From contig NZ_BOMG01000004.1 in the NCBI RefSeq assembly GCF_016862075.1, positions 62,001 through 126,000 of the forward strand: 64,000 bases of DNA, in the 5' to 3' direction. The translations under genes and the position numbers were made by a program. The notes under the pieces were generated by a model. That model searched no databases, was not told where the DNA came from, and was given only the letters and a program-made list of their open reading frames with translations. This DNA comes from Actinoplanes couchii (GTDB taxonomy: Bacteria > Actinomycetota > Actinomycetes > Mycobacteriales > Micromonosporaceae). Shown one piece after another: positions 26,739 through 37,853 of this stretch; within the stretch, counting starts at the first letter, position 1; each line of letters begins with the position of its first letter.

Positions 26739-27053
26739 GTGAACTGGCTCGAATTCGCTCTGACCCGTGTCGGCGAGCCGTGCTCCCTCCGGCTGGAGGC
26801 GCCCGGCCGGCGACCGATCCCGATCGGCCCGTGTGTCGTCGCCCGCCACGACGGGGGCACGACGATCCTGTGCCCGCCGGACACGATCGCCCCACCCGGT
26901 TCCCGGGTCACCCTGCCGGACGGGGCGACGGCCGAGGTGGTCGCGTCGCTGCACCTGGCCGCGCACGGCACCCGCCTGCCCGCCCACCAGCAACTGGACG
27001 TCGTGGTCGCCACCAGCAGCCGTCCCTGCCGGGCCACCGGCAGATCGGTGTGA
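26739..27053 (+). CDS. Hypothetical small protein
   Basis: A 104-residue protein starting at GTG 26739 (NWLEFALTRVGEP). It appears to be all-beta, with two Cys (near residues 13 and 32) and no membrane span or known motif. The GGAAGG before the start is too close to be an ideal ribosome site, so a leaderless message is possible. It precedes the GGDEF-EAL gene by about 70 bases in the same direction and might be co-transcribed with it. Confidence 0.55.
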   Translation: MNWLEFALTRVGEPCSLRLEAPGRRPIPIGPCVVARHDGGTTILCPPDTIAPPGSRVTLPDGATAEVVASLHLAAHGTRLPAHQQLDVVVATSSRPCRATGRSV

Positions 27054-27122
27054 GCCCGGACTCAAGATCGGTGGCCGGGCTCCGATAGGTCCGCTGTGCG
27101 GCCCGGTTCACTCTTCACGGGG

Positions 27123-29375
27123 ATGACACGCCGCGAACGGGCGGCGTGGTGGACGCTCGGCGTCCTGCTCGCCGTCGAGACGGTCGTCTGCCTCCTGGTC
27201 GATCTGGGCCGGCCGGTCCGGGACACGGTGCCCGCCGGGTTGCTGCAGAGCGTCTGTTACCTGCTGCCCGGGCTGCTGGCCACGGCCGGTGCCCGGCGGT
27301 CGCCCCGCCCGGTGCGGCTGGCCTGGAGTTTGCTCGCGTTCGGCCTGACCACCTACGGGGCCGGCAACCTGTACTGGTATCTGTTCGTCCGGCAGCTGCG
27401 TCCCGAGCCGATGACCACCCCGGCCGACGTGATGTGGCTGCTGTTCTATCCGGCGTGCGGGATCGCCCTGATCATGCTGCTGCGGTTCCGGTTGCCGGCG
27501 GTCAGCGTCCCGGCCCTGCTGGACGGGGTGATCGCCGGGTCGGCGGTGGCGGCGCTGGTGTCGATCCCGGTGCTGGCGGCGGTCGAGCCGGCCCCGCACA
27601 GCACCCTGTTCGGGGTGGTCGTCAACGCGGCCTATCCGCTCGGCGACATCGCGCTGGCCGGGTGCCTGCTCGGCGCATGGGCACTGTGCGGCTGGCGCGC
27701 CGACCGGGTGACCGGCCTGCTGCTCGGCGGGATGGGCCTGTTCGCCGGCCTGGACACCGTCAGCATGCTGATGATCTGGCAGGGCGTCGGCCCGGTGCCG
27801 GCGCTCCTGGACCCGCTGTGGATCACCGGCCTGTCGATGCTGGCGCTGGCCACCGCCCAGCGGGCCGGCCGGACCTGGGCGGGCCGGCCCAGTCTGTGGC
27901 TGAGCACCGCGGTGCCGGTGGTGCTGGCGATGCTCTGCCTGGCCGTGCTGATGTGGGCGGCGCTCACCCCGCACGACGTGGCCGGGCTGACCAGCTGGCT
28001 GGCGTTCGCGGCGGTGACCGCGGCGATCGTCCGGATGATGGCCAGTGTGCGGACCGCGGAGGCGCTCGGCACGGCCCGCCGGCAGGCCCGGACCGACGAG
28101 CTGACCGGGCTGGCGAACCGGCGGTTCTTCGTCGAGAAGCTGGAGACCGAACTGGCCGGTGGTTGCGTCCGGCTGGCCGTCGCGTACCTGGACCTGGACC
28201 GTTTCAAGGAGGTCAACGACAGTTTCGGGCACGACGTCGGGGACAGCCTGCTGCGGCTGGTCGGCGCCCGGCTGCGCAAGTCCCTGGACGGCGACGTGCT
28301 GCTGGCCCGGCTCGGCGGTGACGAGTTCGGCCTGGTGATGCCGGGTAGCGGCCGGGCGGAGGCGGCCGGGATCGTGGACGGTGTGCTGCGGAACCTGCGG
28401 GAGCCGTTCGTGCTGCCGGAGGTGGACCTGCACGTGGACGCCAGCATCGGCATCGCGGTGCACCCGGACGACGGTTCGGACCGGTCCACCCTGCTGCGCC
28501 GCGCCGACGTGGCGATGTACGCGGCGAAGAGCGGGCACGGCGCCGGCCCGGTCTTCGCCACCGGCCTGGACGACCACGCCAAGGCCCGGCTCACCATGCT
28601 CGAGGAGTTGCGGGCCGGCCTGGACCGGGGCGAGCTGGTGCTGCACTACCAGCCGAAGGTGACGGTCGACGACGAGCAGCGGGTGGACGGGGTGGAGGCG
28701 CTGGTGCGCTGGCAGCACCCGGTCCGCGGGCTGGTCTACCCGGACGCGTTCCTCTACACCGCGGAGAGCGCCGACCTGATGGGCCGGATCACCGAGACGG
28801 TGCTGGAGATCGCGTGCCGGCAGAGCCGCCGCTGGCGCGACCAGGGGCTGACGATGCCGGTGGCGGTCAACCTGTCGGTGTCGAACCTGCGGGATCCGGA
28901 CTTCCCGGAGCAGGTGTCGGCGCTGCTGCTGCGGTTCGGGCTGCCGCCCGGGGCGATCGAGCTGGAGGTGACCGAGAGTGTGCTGATGACCGACGCCGAC
29001 ACCGCGCTGATCCAGCTGGGCCGGTTGCGGGACATGGGCCTGCGGATCGCCGTGGACGACTACGGCACCGGCTACTCCAGCCTCAGCTATCTGCGGGTGC
29101 TGCCGGCCGACGAGCTGAAACTGGACCGGAGTTTCGTGCTGCGCTGCGGCACCGACCCGCGCAGCGCCGCGATCGTGCAGAGCACCGTCGGGCTCGCCCA
29201 CTCCCTCGGCATGCGGATGGTCGCCGAGGGAGTGGAGGACATGGAGACCTTCGAGCAGCTCCGCGGTTTCGGCTGCGACCTGGCCCAGGGCTACGTGATC
29301 GCCCGCCCGGCCGGAGTCGAGGCCGTCACCGCCTGGCTGTCAGAACGCGCCGGTGTACAGCAGCCGGTTCGGTGA
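27123..29375 (+). CDS. Membrane GGDEF-EAL cyclic-di-GMP protein
   Basis: A 750-residue protein with about nine hydrophobic helices in the first 300 residues, then GGDEF and EAL domains. ARLGGDEFGLVMP is intact, but the inhibitory RxxD site is lost (D-G-D-V at those positions), so product inhibition is probably weaker. EAL motifs EALVRW, LEVTES, VDDYGTGYSS, LKLDRSFV and AEGVED are complete, so phosphodiesterase activity is expected. ATG 27123 is chosen; an in-frame GTG at 27096 is the alternative. The 3' end overlaps the convergent subtilase gene by 36 bp. Confidence 0.91.
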   Translation: MTRRERAAWWTLGVLLAVETVVCLLVDLGRPVRDTVPAGLLQSVCYLLPGLLATAGARRSPRPVRLAWSLLAFGLTTYGAGNLYWYLFVRQLRPEPMTTPADVMWLLFYPACGIALIMLLRFRLPAVSVPALLDGVIAGSAVAALVSIPVLAAVEPAPHSTLFGVVVNAAYPLGDIALAGCLLGAWALCGWRADRVTGLLLGGMGLFAGLDTVSMLMIWQGVGPVPALLDPLWITGLSMLALATAQRAGRTWAGRPSLWLSTAVPVVLAMLCLAVLMWAALTPHDVAGLTSWLAFAAVTAAIVRMMASVRTAEALGTARRQARTDELTGLANRRFFVEKLETELAGGCVRLAVAYLDLDRFKEVNDSFGHDVGDSLLRLVGARLRKSLDGDVLLARLGGDEFGLVMPGSGRAEAAGIVDGVLRNLREPFVLPEVDLHVDASIGIAVHPDDGSDRSTLLRRADVAMYAAKSGHGAGPVFATGLDDHAKARLTMLEELRAGLDRGELVLHYQPKVTVDDEQRVDGVEALVRWQHPVRGLVYPDAFLYTAESADLMGRITETVLEIACRQSRRWRDQGLTMPVAVNLSVSNLRDPDFPEQVSALLLRFGLPPGAIELEVTESVLMTDADTALIQLGRLRDMGLRIAVDDYGTGYSSLSYLRVLPADELKLDRSFVLRCGTDPRSAAIVQSTVGLAHSLGMRMVAEGVEDMETFEQLRGFGCDLAQGYVIARPAGVEAVTAWLSERAGVQQPVR

Positions 29376-30524
29376 CCCGCTGCCCGGGCTGGTGACGACG
29401 CCGGTGGTCGCGTTGCCCACGATCGCGGCGTGCACCTGGGCCGGGGTGTCCGACGGGTGGTTCGCCAGGTAGAGGGCGGCGGCTCCGGCCACGTGCGGAG
29501 CGGCCATCGACGTACCGCTGATGGTGTTGGTGGCCGTGTCGTTCGTGGCCCAGGCCGAGGTGATGCTGATGCCGGGCGCGAACACGTCCACGCAGGCGCC
29601 CCGGTTGGCCCAGGACTGTTTGGCGTCGCTGCTGTTGGTGGCGGACACGGTGATCGCGGTGGCCACCCGGGCCGGCGACTGGGTGCAGGCGTCCAGCGCG
29701 AACAGGCCGAGGAATCCGTTGCCGGCCGCGATCGAGTACGTCACCCCGGACGCGATCGACGCGCTGACCGCGTTGTCCAGCACGGTGTCGGCGCTGCCAC
29801 CGAGGCTCATGTTCGCCACCGCGGGTTTGACGGCGTTCGCGGTCACCCATTCGATCCCGGCCGCCACCTGCGCGGTGGTGCCGCTGCCCTCGCAGTCCAG
29901 CACCCGCACACCGACCAGCTGAACACCTTTGGCCACGCCGTACGCGGTGCCGCCGACCGTGCCCGCCACGTGCGTGCCGTGGCCGTGGCAGTCGTCCGCC
30001 GCGCCACCGTCGACGGCGTCGAACCCGCTGCTCGCCCGGGTGCCGAAGTCGGTGTGGGTGGTGCGGATCCCGGTGTCGATGACGTAGGCGTGCACGTTGC
30101 TCGCCGTGGTGCCGTAGTTGTAGGCCGCATTCACCGGCAGGTTGCGCTGGTCGATCCGGTCCAGTCCCCAGGACGGCGGGTTGGTCTGGGTCGCCGAGAT
30201 CCGGTGGATCACGTTGGGCTGCACGAACGCGACGTCCGCGTCGGCGGCGATCTGCCGCGCCTGCCGCGCGGTCAGGGTCGCGGCGAAACCGTTGAAGGCT
30301 TTGCGGTACGACCGGAGCACTGTCGCGTCGTGCTCGGCGGCGACGGTGGTGCTGAGCTTGCCCGGCTTGAGCACGACGATGTAGCTGTCCGGAACCACTT
30401 CGGCCCCGGGCACCGCGCGGACCGCGGCTTCGGCGGGCGCGGCCTGCGCCCCGGCGCTGATCCCGAAGGTGGACAGGACGACGGCGGCCGTTGCGGCGGC
30501 ACCTCGGCGGACGACTGAACGCAT
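29340..30524 (-). CDS. Secreted S8 subtilisin-like serine peptidase
   Basis: A 394-residue secreted protease. A signal peptide (RRGAAATAAVVLSTFG...) is followed by an I9 propeptide (SYIVVLKPG) that acts as chaperone and inhibitor, then the subtilase domain. The triad is Asp150 (VIDTGI), His182 (HGHGTHVAG) and Ser339 (GTSMAAPH), with oxyanion Asn269 (AAGNG). Similar to the aqualysin/proteinase K class. ATG 30524 is chosen because GGGAGGG lies four bases upstream. Single-gene unit. Confidence 0.94.
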   Translation of the reverse strand: MRSVVRRGAAATAAVVLSTFGISAGAQAAPAEAAVRAVPGAEVVPDSYIVVLKPGKLSTTVAAEHDATVLRSYRKAFNGFAATLTARQARQIAADADVAFVQPNVIHRISATQTNPPSWGLDRIDQRNLPVNAAYNYGTTASNVHAYVIDTGIRTTHTDFGTRASSGFDAVDGGAADDCHGHGTHVAGTVGGTAYGVAKGVQLVGVRVLDCEGSGTTAQVAAGIEWVTANAVKPAVANMSLGGSADTVLDNAVSASIASGVTYSIAAGNGFLGLFALDACTQSPARVATAITVSATNSSDAKQSWANRGACVDVFAPGISITSAWATNDTATNTISGTSMAAPHVAGAAALYLANHPSDTPAQVHAAIVGNATTGVVTSPGSGSPNRLLYTGAF

Positions 30525-30625
30525 AGAACCCTCCCGGCATAGGGTGGTCACGCCATCACGTCAGGTGAAGCTAGCAGGTCCATTGACTCCTGTGAATGCG
30601 CTGTGGTGTGCCGCGGCCCGGGTCG

Positions 30626-31069
30626 TCAGATCGCGCATGCCGCCGCGTCAGGGTCGCCGGTGCGCAGGTGCACCCGGCCGAGCATCGACAGCGCGTACGC
30701 CCGGCTCCGTCCCCCGGCCCGGGCCAGCGCCCGGTCCAGCAGCTCACGTGCCCGGCCGAAGTCGGCGCGGTCACTGGCCACCGAGCCCAGGTAGGTGAGG
30801 ATCCGGGCCGCCGCCGGGCCGTCCGGGTCCACGAGTGGATCAGCGCCGGCGGATCTCGGTCAGTCCCCAGCGCAGCTCTCGGTCAGTCCCCAGCGCAGCG
30901 CCCGCATCGGATCGTCGGCCTCCGGGTAGAGCAGCCCGGCCAGCCGGGCCCGGGACGGCGGCCGCTCGGCCAGCAGCAGGCAGGCCAGCAGCGCCCAGCT
31001 CTTGCGGCTGCGCACCTGATAGGGCCGGTTGGTCGCGGGCGGGCCGAGCAGCCGCACGGAGAGTGCCAT
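30626..31069 (-). pseudogene. Broken SARP/BTAD-type transcriptional regulator
   Basis: Two remnants of one regulator gene. At 31069-30860 the frame gives the start of a SARP-type winged-helix domain (MALSVRLLGPP, RKSWALLACLLLAERPP, ALRWGLTE). At 30832-30626 the frame gives a TPR-like C-terminal tail (ARELLDRALARAGGRSRAYA). Hundreds of residues in between are missing. A 23-bp exact tandem duplication (30854-30899) sits at the junction and shifts the frame. The DUF4242 gene upstream often accompanies such regulators. Confidence 0.72.
30854..30899. repeat. 23-bp exact tandem duplication
   Basis: 30854-30876 and 30877-30899 are identical. The unit length is not a multiple of three, so it breaks the SARP frame right after ALRWGLTE. 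It looks like a replication-slippage event inside an already decayed gene. Confidence 0.9.
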
Positions 31070-31091
31070 GCCGCCCGGCCCTCCCGGCTTC

Positions 31092-31343
31092 TCAGCCCTC
31101 GGCGCTGATCGGGTAGATCTCGTCGGCGACCAGCCCGTGCGCCTTGCGGTGCACGGCGGCGGCCGCGTCCGCGTCCGGCGCCTCGACCAGGCAGAAGATC
31201 TTCCCGGCCTCCTCGTCCACCCAGTACCGCAGATAGTTCACCCCGAACTCGCCCTGCGCCGCCAGGTCCTTCTCGTGGGCCGCCGCGACGTCGGCCGCCG
31301 CGACCCCGCCCTCGATGTGGTGAACGTCCATGAATGTGCCCAT
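31092..31343 (-). CDS. SCO4226-type nickel-binding protein (DUF4242)
   Basis: An 83-residue ferredoxin-like-fold protein. MDVHHIEGGVAAADVAAAH and NYLRYWVDEEAGKIFCLVEA are typical of DUF4242, whose Streptomyces member SCO4226 binds nickel. The His pair near the start and the Cys near residue 50 are candidate metal ligands. It is encoded upstream of the SARP remnant on the same strand. ATG 31343. Confidence 0.85.
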   Translation of the reverse strand: MGTFMDVHHIEGGVAAADVAAAHEKDLAAQGEFGVNYLRYWVDEEAGKIFCLVEAPDADAAAAVHRKAHGLVADEIYPISAEG

Positions 31344-31488
31344 CACCGTTCCTCTCGTCGGGTCCGTCGTGGACCATCCGATCGCGCCGGCGTTCGACAA
31401 CTCGTTTGACGCCCGCGGCCGGGCTCGACACCATCGACCACAGTGAACATGTGAGCGGGGGGACAGGGTGATGACCGGGGCACAGCGG

Positions 31489-32976
31489 TCACCGGCCCGG
31501 CTGCCAGGTGAAGAAGGTGCCGGCGACCGAGGCGGTGGTGCCGGGTTCGATCGTCGCCGACCTGCGCCCGGCGGTCGATCCGTCGGGGGAGTAGGTGATC
31601 CGCAGCCGGACGACGGACGAGCCGACCCCGGCCCGGGTCGCGACGATCTCCCCGGCGCCGGGCACGCCGGTGTCGGCGGTGAGCGGCATGCTCCGGCCGG
31701 CCAGCGGCAGCTCGTGCGCGGAGTTCCCGGCCCGCTCGATCAGCACCGAGCCGGTCAGCGCCGGGGTCAGCCGCCGCTGCCGCCACCGCAGGGCCGGCAG
31801 CAGCAGGGCGGCCAGCAGGAGCAGCGCCCCGAGCCACCGCCAGAGACTGCCCCGCTCGGCGGACAGCTCCCGCTCACCCGGGGTGCCGGCCAGGGTGAAG
31901 GCCGGGGTGAGCCCGAGATCCCCGGTCAGCACCGGCGCCCACGGCGAGGACACGATCCCGGTCAGGCGCAGGGTGACCAGGTCGTCGACGGATTTGAACG
32001 GCGCCGTGGACACCGGCCCGGCGTTCCAGTCCAGTCGCACCGGCACGGTGACGTCCCGGTTCGGCGGCAGCTCGATCACCCCGGCCGGCACACTCACCGC
32101 CACGTCGGCGTTGTCGCTGGTCACCGCCAGGTTCTCCAGGATCAGCGGGACGTGCGGCATCGGCGACTCCAGGCGTACGACCGCAATGCTCCTTCCCTCG
32201 CCGCTCGCGGTGACCGGCCAGGAGACCGCGACCGGCAGGGTGATCTCCTCCGCCAGCAGACTGCGGGCCTTGGCCTGGCGCGCCGCGTCCTTGGGCCGGG
32301 TCAGCTGCGCGGTCAGCTTGTCGACCGAGGCCGGGGCCAGCACCCGGGCCGCGGGGAAGACCTTCTTCAGCAGGCCGGCGCCGGTCGATCCGGAGAGCGG
32401 CACGGCGTACGCCTCCAGCGAGATCTTGTCCAGTGCCGCGGCCCGGCCGGCCAGCACGTTCCAGTTGTGCCCCTGGGTCAGTGGGTAGGCGCTGCGCGGC
32501 CCCGGCTCGTGCTGCCCGTCGGTCAGCAGCACCACGGTGGCCAGCGGCGGCGCCCCGGGCCGGCTGAGCGCGGTGACCGCCACCTCGAGGGCCGCGCCGA
32601 TGTCGGTGCCCTGCCCGGTCGCGTCCTTCGGGAGCCCGGCGGCCAGCTCTGCGGGTTCCCGGCCGACCTTGCGGGTGGTGGCCTTCGCGGTGCCGTCGAA
32701 CGGGATCAGGGTGACGAAGTCCTCCGGGGCGAGCGCGGCGAACCAGCCGGTCAAACTCTTGCGCAGCGACGTGTACCGGGCGCCTCGCATGGATCCGGAC
32801 ACGTCGACCAGCACCACGTGATCGGCCGGCACCGAGTCGATGCCCAGGGTCGCGTAGACCTGCTCGAGCGACGGCGGTGGCCCCGGTTCCGCCCGGGCCG
32901 GGACGGGCCCGGTGAGGACGGCCAGCAACAGGGCCACGACGGCCGATCCGATCCGCGGCGCGCGAATGATTCTCAC
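31489..32976 (-). CDS. Secreted/membrane-anchored VWA-domain protein
   Basis: A 495-residue protein with a signal peptide (SAVVALLLAVLTGPVPARA). A von Willebrand A domain follows from about residue 50, with a complete MIDAS start DVSGSM and later TDG. Beta-rich extracytoplasmic segments and a late transmembrane helix near residue 385 (LGALLLLAALLLPALRW) precede a short beta-rich tail. Start GTG 32976 has no Shine-Dalgarno and may be leaderless. It is divergent from the GrpE/Hsp70/GTPase operon across 64 bases containing a long palindrome, so it may be co-regulated and work with that system (inference). Confidence 0.87.
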   Translation of the reverse strand: MRIIRAPRIGSAVVALLLAVLTGPVPARAEPGPPPSLEQVYATLGIDSVPADHVVLVDVSGSMRGARYTSLRKSLTGWFAALAPEDFVTLIPFDGTAKATTRKVGREPAELAAGLPKDATGQGTDIGAALEVAVTALSRPGAPPLATVVLLTDGQHEPGPRSAYPLTQGHNWNVLAGRAAALDKISLEAYAVPLSGSTGAGLLKKVFPAARVLAPASVDKLTAQLTRPKDAARQAKARSLLAEEITLPVAVSWPVTASGEGRSIAVVRLESPMPHVPLILENLAVTSDNADVAVSVPAGVIELPPNRDVTVPVRLDWNAGPVSTAPFKSVDDLVTLRLTGIVSSPWAPVLTGDLGLTPAFTLAGTPGERELSAERGSLWRWLGALLLLAALLLPALRWRQRRLTPALTGSVLIERAGNSAHELPLAGRSMPLTADTGVPGAGEIVATRAGVGSSVVRLRITYSPDGSTAGRRSATIEPGTTASVAGTFFTWQPGR

Positions 32977-32983
32977 GTCGAGT

Positions 32984-33010
32984 ACTGACGGACAGAACCT
33001 GTCCGTCAGT
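32984..33010. promoter_or_regulatory. 27-bp palindrome between divergent VWA and GrpE genes
   Basis: ACTGACGGACAG (32984-32995) and CTGTCCGTCAGT (32999-33010) are perfect inverted arms with a 3-base centre. It lies 8 bases upstream of the VWA start and 31 before the GrpE start. It is too short-looped and placed too early for a terminator, so an operator for a dimeric regulator of both transcripts is likely. Confidence 0.7.
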
Positions 33011-33040
33011 TACCGGTACCAGTCTGAAGTGGAGGCGTGC

Positions 33041-33548
33041 GTGGAGGACGAGCTGTTGGCCGAGTTGGCCGCGTTACGGGCCCAGATCGGCCGTGACCAC
33101 GACCGGGCCGCCGCCCGCGAGCAGATCATCGACCGGTTGCACGAGGACAACCAGGCGCTGCGCTCCGGGGAACGCCGTCTGCTGCTGCAGCCGCTGCTGA
33201 CCGATCTGCGGCGACTGCGGCACGAGCTGCTGCGCACCGCGGCCGGGCTGCCCGGCGAGTTCTCCGGGCAGCGGGCCGCCGAGCTGCTCCGGTCGTACGC
33301 CGACGATCTCGAACTCACCCTGGAACGTGGCGGCGTCACCGTGGTCAGCCCGGCCCCCGGCGACCCGCTCGACCCGTCGGAGCACCGGGCCTCCGGCGCG
33401 GTACCCACCGGCGACCCCGGACTGCACGGCACCGTCGCCCGGGTGCTGCTGGACGGATACCGCGATCACGAGTCCGGGCGGGTGGTGACCCCGGCCGAGG
33501 TGCTGGTGCACCACCTCGCCGCGGCAGAGGAACAGGAGGTGGAAGCCA

Positions 33549-33556
<8 letters not shown>
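33041..33556 (+). CDS. GrpE-like nucleotide exchange factor
   Basis: A 171-residue GrpE-family protein with a long N-terminal coiled coil (LAELAALRAQIG to RLHEDNQALRS) and a C-terminal beta domain (GLHGTVARVLLDGYRDHESG, TPAEVLVHH). It should release ADP from the Hsp70 encoded next. GTG 33041 follows GGAGG with a 5-base spacer. It overlaps the Hsp70 start by 8 bases. It is not part of the usual dnaK-grpE-dnaJ operon: no DnaJ is present, which points to a dedicated chaperone pair. Confidence 0.85.
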
Positions 33557-35210
<1,654 letters not shown>

Positions 35211-35216
35211 CCGCGG

Positions 35217-37853
35217 ATGGCCTTCGATCCCAGGACGTACCTGCGCGACGTCGTCAACCCGCTGCGCGACCGGGCCGGCTCGCTGCCCGGCGACCTGGCC
35301 CGGCACTACGCCGTCGGCCCGGGCATGAGCTCCACCGAGATCACCGGGCAGCTGGTCAAGGTCCGGTCGCTGTGGCGGCGGCAGTCCGGTGGGGCGGGCG
35401 CGGCGGCCCGGGTCTGCGCCCGCATGATCACCCGGGACGAGCAGCTGCGCCGGGAACACGGCGACCGGATGCACGACCCGGCCTGGTGGCGGGAGCGGGC
35501 CGAACAGGACCGGCGGGGCGCGGTGGCCGAGGGCGGGCGGCTCGCCGACGAGCTGCGGGAGGCGTACGGCCCGGTCGGTCTGATCAGCCGGGACCGCCTC
35601 GACGCCGTGGCGCGCCACTATCCGGCCCTGGACCGGGCCGCGGTCGGCGAGGCGCTGCGCCGGGCGGGGCTGACCGTCGCCGAACCGGTGGCGCTGCCCG
35701 CGGACAGCAGCCTGGACGCCCGCGCGTACCGGAACCTGTCCGACGTGCTCGGCAAGATCGGCGTACCCACCGTGGTGCACCTGCTGCACCCCGGGCTCGG
35801 CACGTTCACGCTGCTCAACGGCGCCCCGCCACTGGACCGGGAACTGCTCGCCGAGCGCCGGGCGGCCGCCAACACCGCCGCCGACGCGATCGGCACCCGG
35901 CTGCGCAAGGAGGCGTACGGCATCCTGGCCACCGCCCTGGACACCGGCGCCGACCTGCGCCGGCTGGCCCTGTTCCAGCTCGTCGACCTGCTCCGCCGGG
36001 ACCGCGGCGACCGGCCGGACAGCTCGCTGATCCGCACGGCCGTCGACACCGGCCTGGACCCGGCCGAGGCCCGCACGCTGGTCTTCAGCCTCCCCGCCGA
36101 GCAGGCCGCCGACCCGGCCGGCCGGATCCGGGCGCTGGTCGAGGACGGCCGGCTGCTCGCCGCCCGGCAGGCCCTCGCCGCGCTGCCCGCCGCGCACCCG
36201 GAGAACGCCGAGCTCAGCGACCTGGTCACCCGCCGCCTGGACGAGGCCCGGGCCCTGCGGGACCGCTCCGACCAGGCGCTGCACGCCGGGCGGGAGTCCG
36301 AGGCCGCGCTGATGCTGCGGGACGCGCAGCGGATCGCCGCCGACGACGAGGACCTGGAACGACGGCTCGCCGCGCTGCCGCCGCCCCCGGCCCGGGACCT
36401 GGTGGCTCGGCCCCGGGACCACGGCGTGGTGCTGTCCTGGACCGGGCCCGGCCCGGGGCCGCTGCGCTACCGGGTGGTCCGCGGCGACACCCCGCCGACG
36501 ACACCCGGCGACGGGGAGCTGGTCGGTGAGGTCGACGGCACCGAGCTGACCGAGGAGCTCACCGAACCCGGCCGGCCCCGCCACTACGCGGTCTTCGCCG
36601 GCAGCGGCGCCGGCACCTGGTCGCGCCCGGTGACCGTGGCGATCACCGTGCTGCCGCCGGTCAGCGCGGTCCAGGTCCGCGCCGGACCGGCCGAGGTGTT
36701 CCTCTCCTGGCAGGCGCATCCCCGGGCGGAACGGGTCCGGGTCCGGCGCACCGTGGGCCGGCGGCCGGCCGGTGACGACGACGGCGAACCGATCCCCGGT
36801 GGCGCCGGCGGACTCTACGACCGGATCCCGGCCGACGGCTCGGACCGCTGGTACTCGCTGGTGGCCGTCTACCGGGACGCCGCCGGGGCCGAGGTGACCG
36901 CCCCGGCCGTGGTGGTGCGGGCCGGCGCCCCGACCGACGCCCCGCCCTGGGCCGAGCGGCTGACCGTGCACCTCACCCCGCTGGACCGGGGCACCGCCAC
37001 GGCCCGGATCACCTGGGCCACCCCGGCCGCCGGGCGGGTGTCGGTCCGCCGTTCGGAGCGCCCGCCCGGGTGGGCCGCCGGGGACACCGTCGCCGAGGCC
37101 GAGGTGCTCGCCTGGGGGGAGCCGCTGATCGCCGAGCGCCTGGTCCAGGGCCCGGAGACCCGGATCGAGGTGACCGTGCCCAGCGGCCGCCAGGTCTACG
37201 TGCCGTTCACCCTGGACGGCTCCGGCACGGCCGTGGTCGGCGAACCGGCCGCGGTCGGGGTGGTCGAACCGGTGCGGCAGCTGCACGCCCGCCGCACCGG
37301 CGACGAGATCACCCTGACCTGGGTGTGGCCGGCCTCGGTCAGCCTGGTCGAGGTGGTCTACACCCCGGACGACGGCCGGGAGGTACGCCGCCGGATGACC
37401 CGTGGCCAGGTCGCCGACACCGGCTGCCGGATCACCGCGCCGGTCGCCGGGGAGATCGCCGTCCGCGCGGTGCTGCGCGGCCGTGGCGGTGACCTGATGT
37501 CGCTGCCGGAGACGGTGCCGGTCGACGGCGTGGCCACCGTCCTGCACTACCACCTGCCCCGGGTGGGCGGGCTGTTCGGCCAGGGCAGACGCCTGCTGCG
37601 GGTCACCGTCGACCGGGTCTGCGAGGACGTCGAACTGCACCTGGTCGTCGCCGGTGGCCCGGCCATGCCGACCCGGCCGGAACAGAGCGAGAGCCTGCTC
37701 CGGTTCACCGGTCTCACGCTCGCACCCGGGGATCCGTGGGAGGTCCCGTTCACCGTGGCCAAGCGCCCGAAACCGTACTGGCTGCGCTGTTTCGTGGTGC
37801 GGCCGCACGGCATCCGGGTGGTGGACCCGATCGACGACATGAAGGTGTCCTGA
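35217..37853 (+). CDS. Large protein with helical N-half and FN3-like repeats
   Basis: An 878-residue protein with no signal peptide or membrane span. Residues 1-390 are helical and include a SaSKIP-like layout (VVNPLRDRAGSLPGDLARHY, QLVKVRSLWRRQSG) and a repeat-rich stretch. Residues about 395-740 are beta, with fibronectin type III-like modules (VVLSWTGPGPGPLRYRVVRG, VFLSWQAHPRAERVRVRR). A further beta domain ends the protein. It starts six bases after the Hsp70 stop and overlaps the GTPase start by one base. A scaffold or client-binding subunit is plausible. The function is not known. Confidence 0.85.
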   Translation: MAFDPRTYLRDVVNPLRDRAGSLPGDLARHYAVGPGMSSTEITGQLVKVRSLWRRQSGGAGAAARVCARMITRDEQLRREHGDRMHDPAWWRERAEQDRRGAVAEGGRLADELREAYGPVGLISRDRLDAVARHYPALDRAAVGEALRRAGLTVAEPVALPADSSLDARAYRNLSDVLGKIGVPTVVHLLHPGLGTFTLLNGAPPLDRELLAERRAAANTAADAIGTRLRKEAYGILATALDTGADLRRLALFQLVDLLRRDRGDRPDSSLIRTAVDTGLDPAEARTLVFSLPAEQAADPAGRIRALVEDGRLLAARQALAALPAAHPENAELSDLVTRRLDEARALRDRSDQALHAGRESEAALMLRDAQRIAADDEDLERRLAALPPPPARDLVARPRDHGVVLSWTGPGPGPLRYRVVRGDTPPTTPGDGELVGEVDGTELTEELTEPGRPRHYAVFAGSGAGTWSRPVTVAITVLPPVSAVQVRAGPAEVFLSWQAHPRAERVRVRRTVGRRPAGDDDGEPIPGGAGGLYDRIPADGSDRWYSLVAVYRDAAGAEVTAPAVVVRAGAPTDAPPWAERLTVHLTPLDRGTATARITWATPAAGRVSVRRSERPPGWAAGDTVAEAEVLAWGEPLIAERLVQGPETRIEVTVPSGRQVYVPFTLDGSGTAVVGEPAAVGVVEPVRQLHARRTGDEITLTWVWPASVSLVEVVYTPDDGREVRRRMTRGQVADTGCRITAPVAGEIAVRAVLRGRGGDLMSLPETVPVDGVATVLHYHLPRVGGLFGQGRRLLRVTVDRVCEDVELHLVVAGGPAMPTRPEQSESLLRFTGLTLAPGDPWEVPFTVAKRPKPYWLRCFVVRPHGIRVVDPIDDMKVS

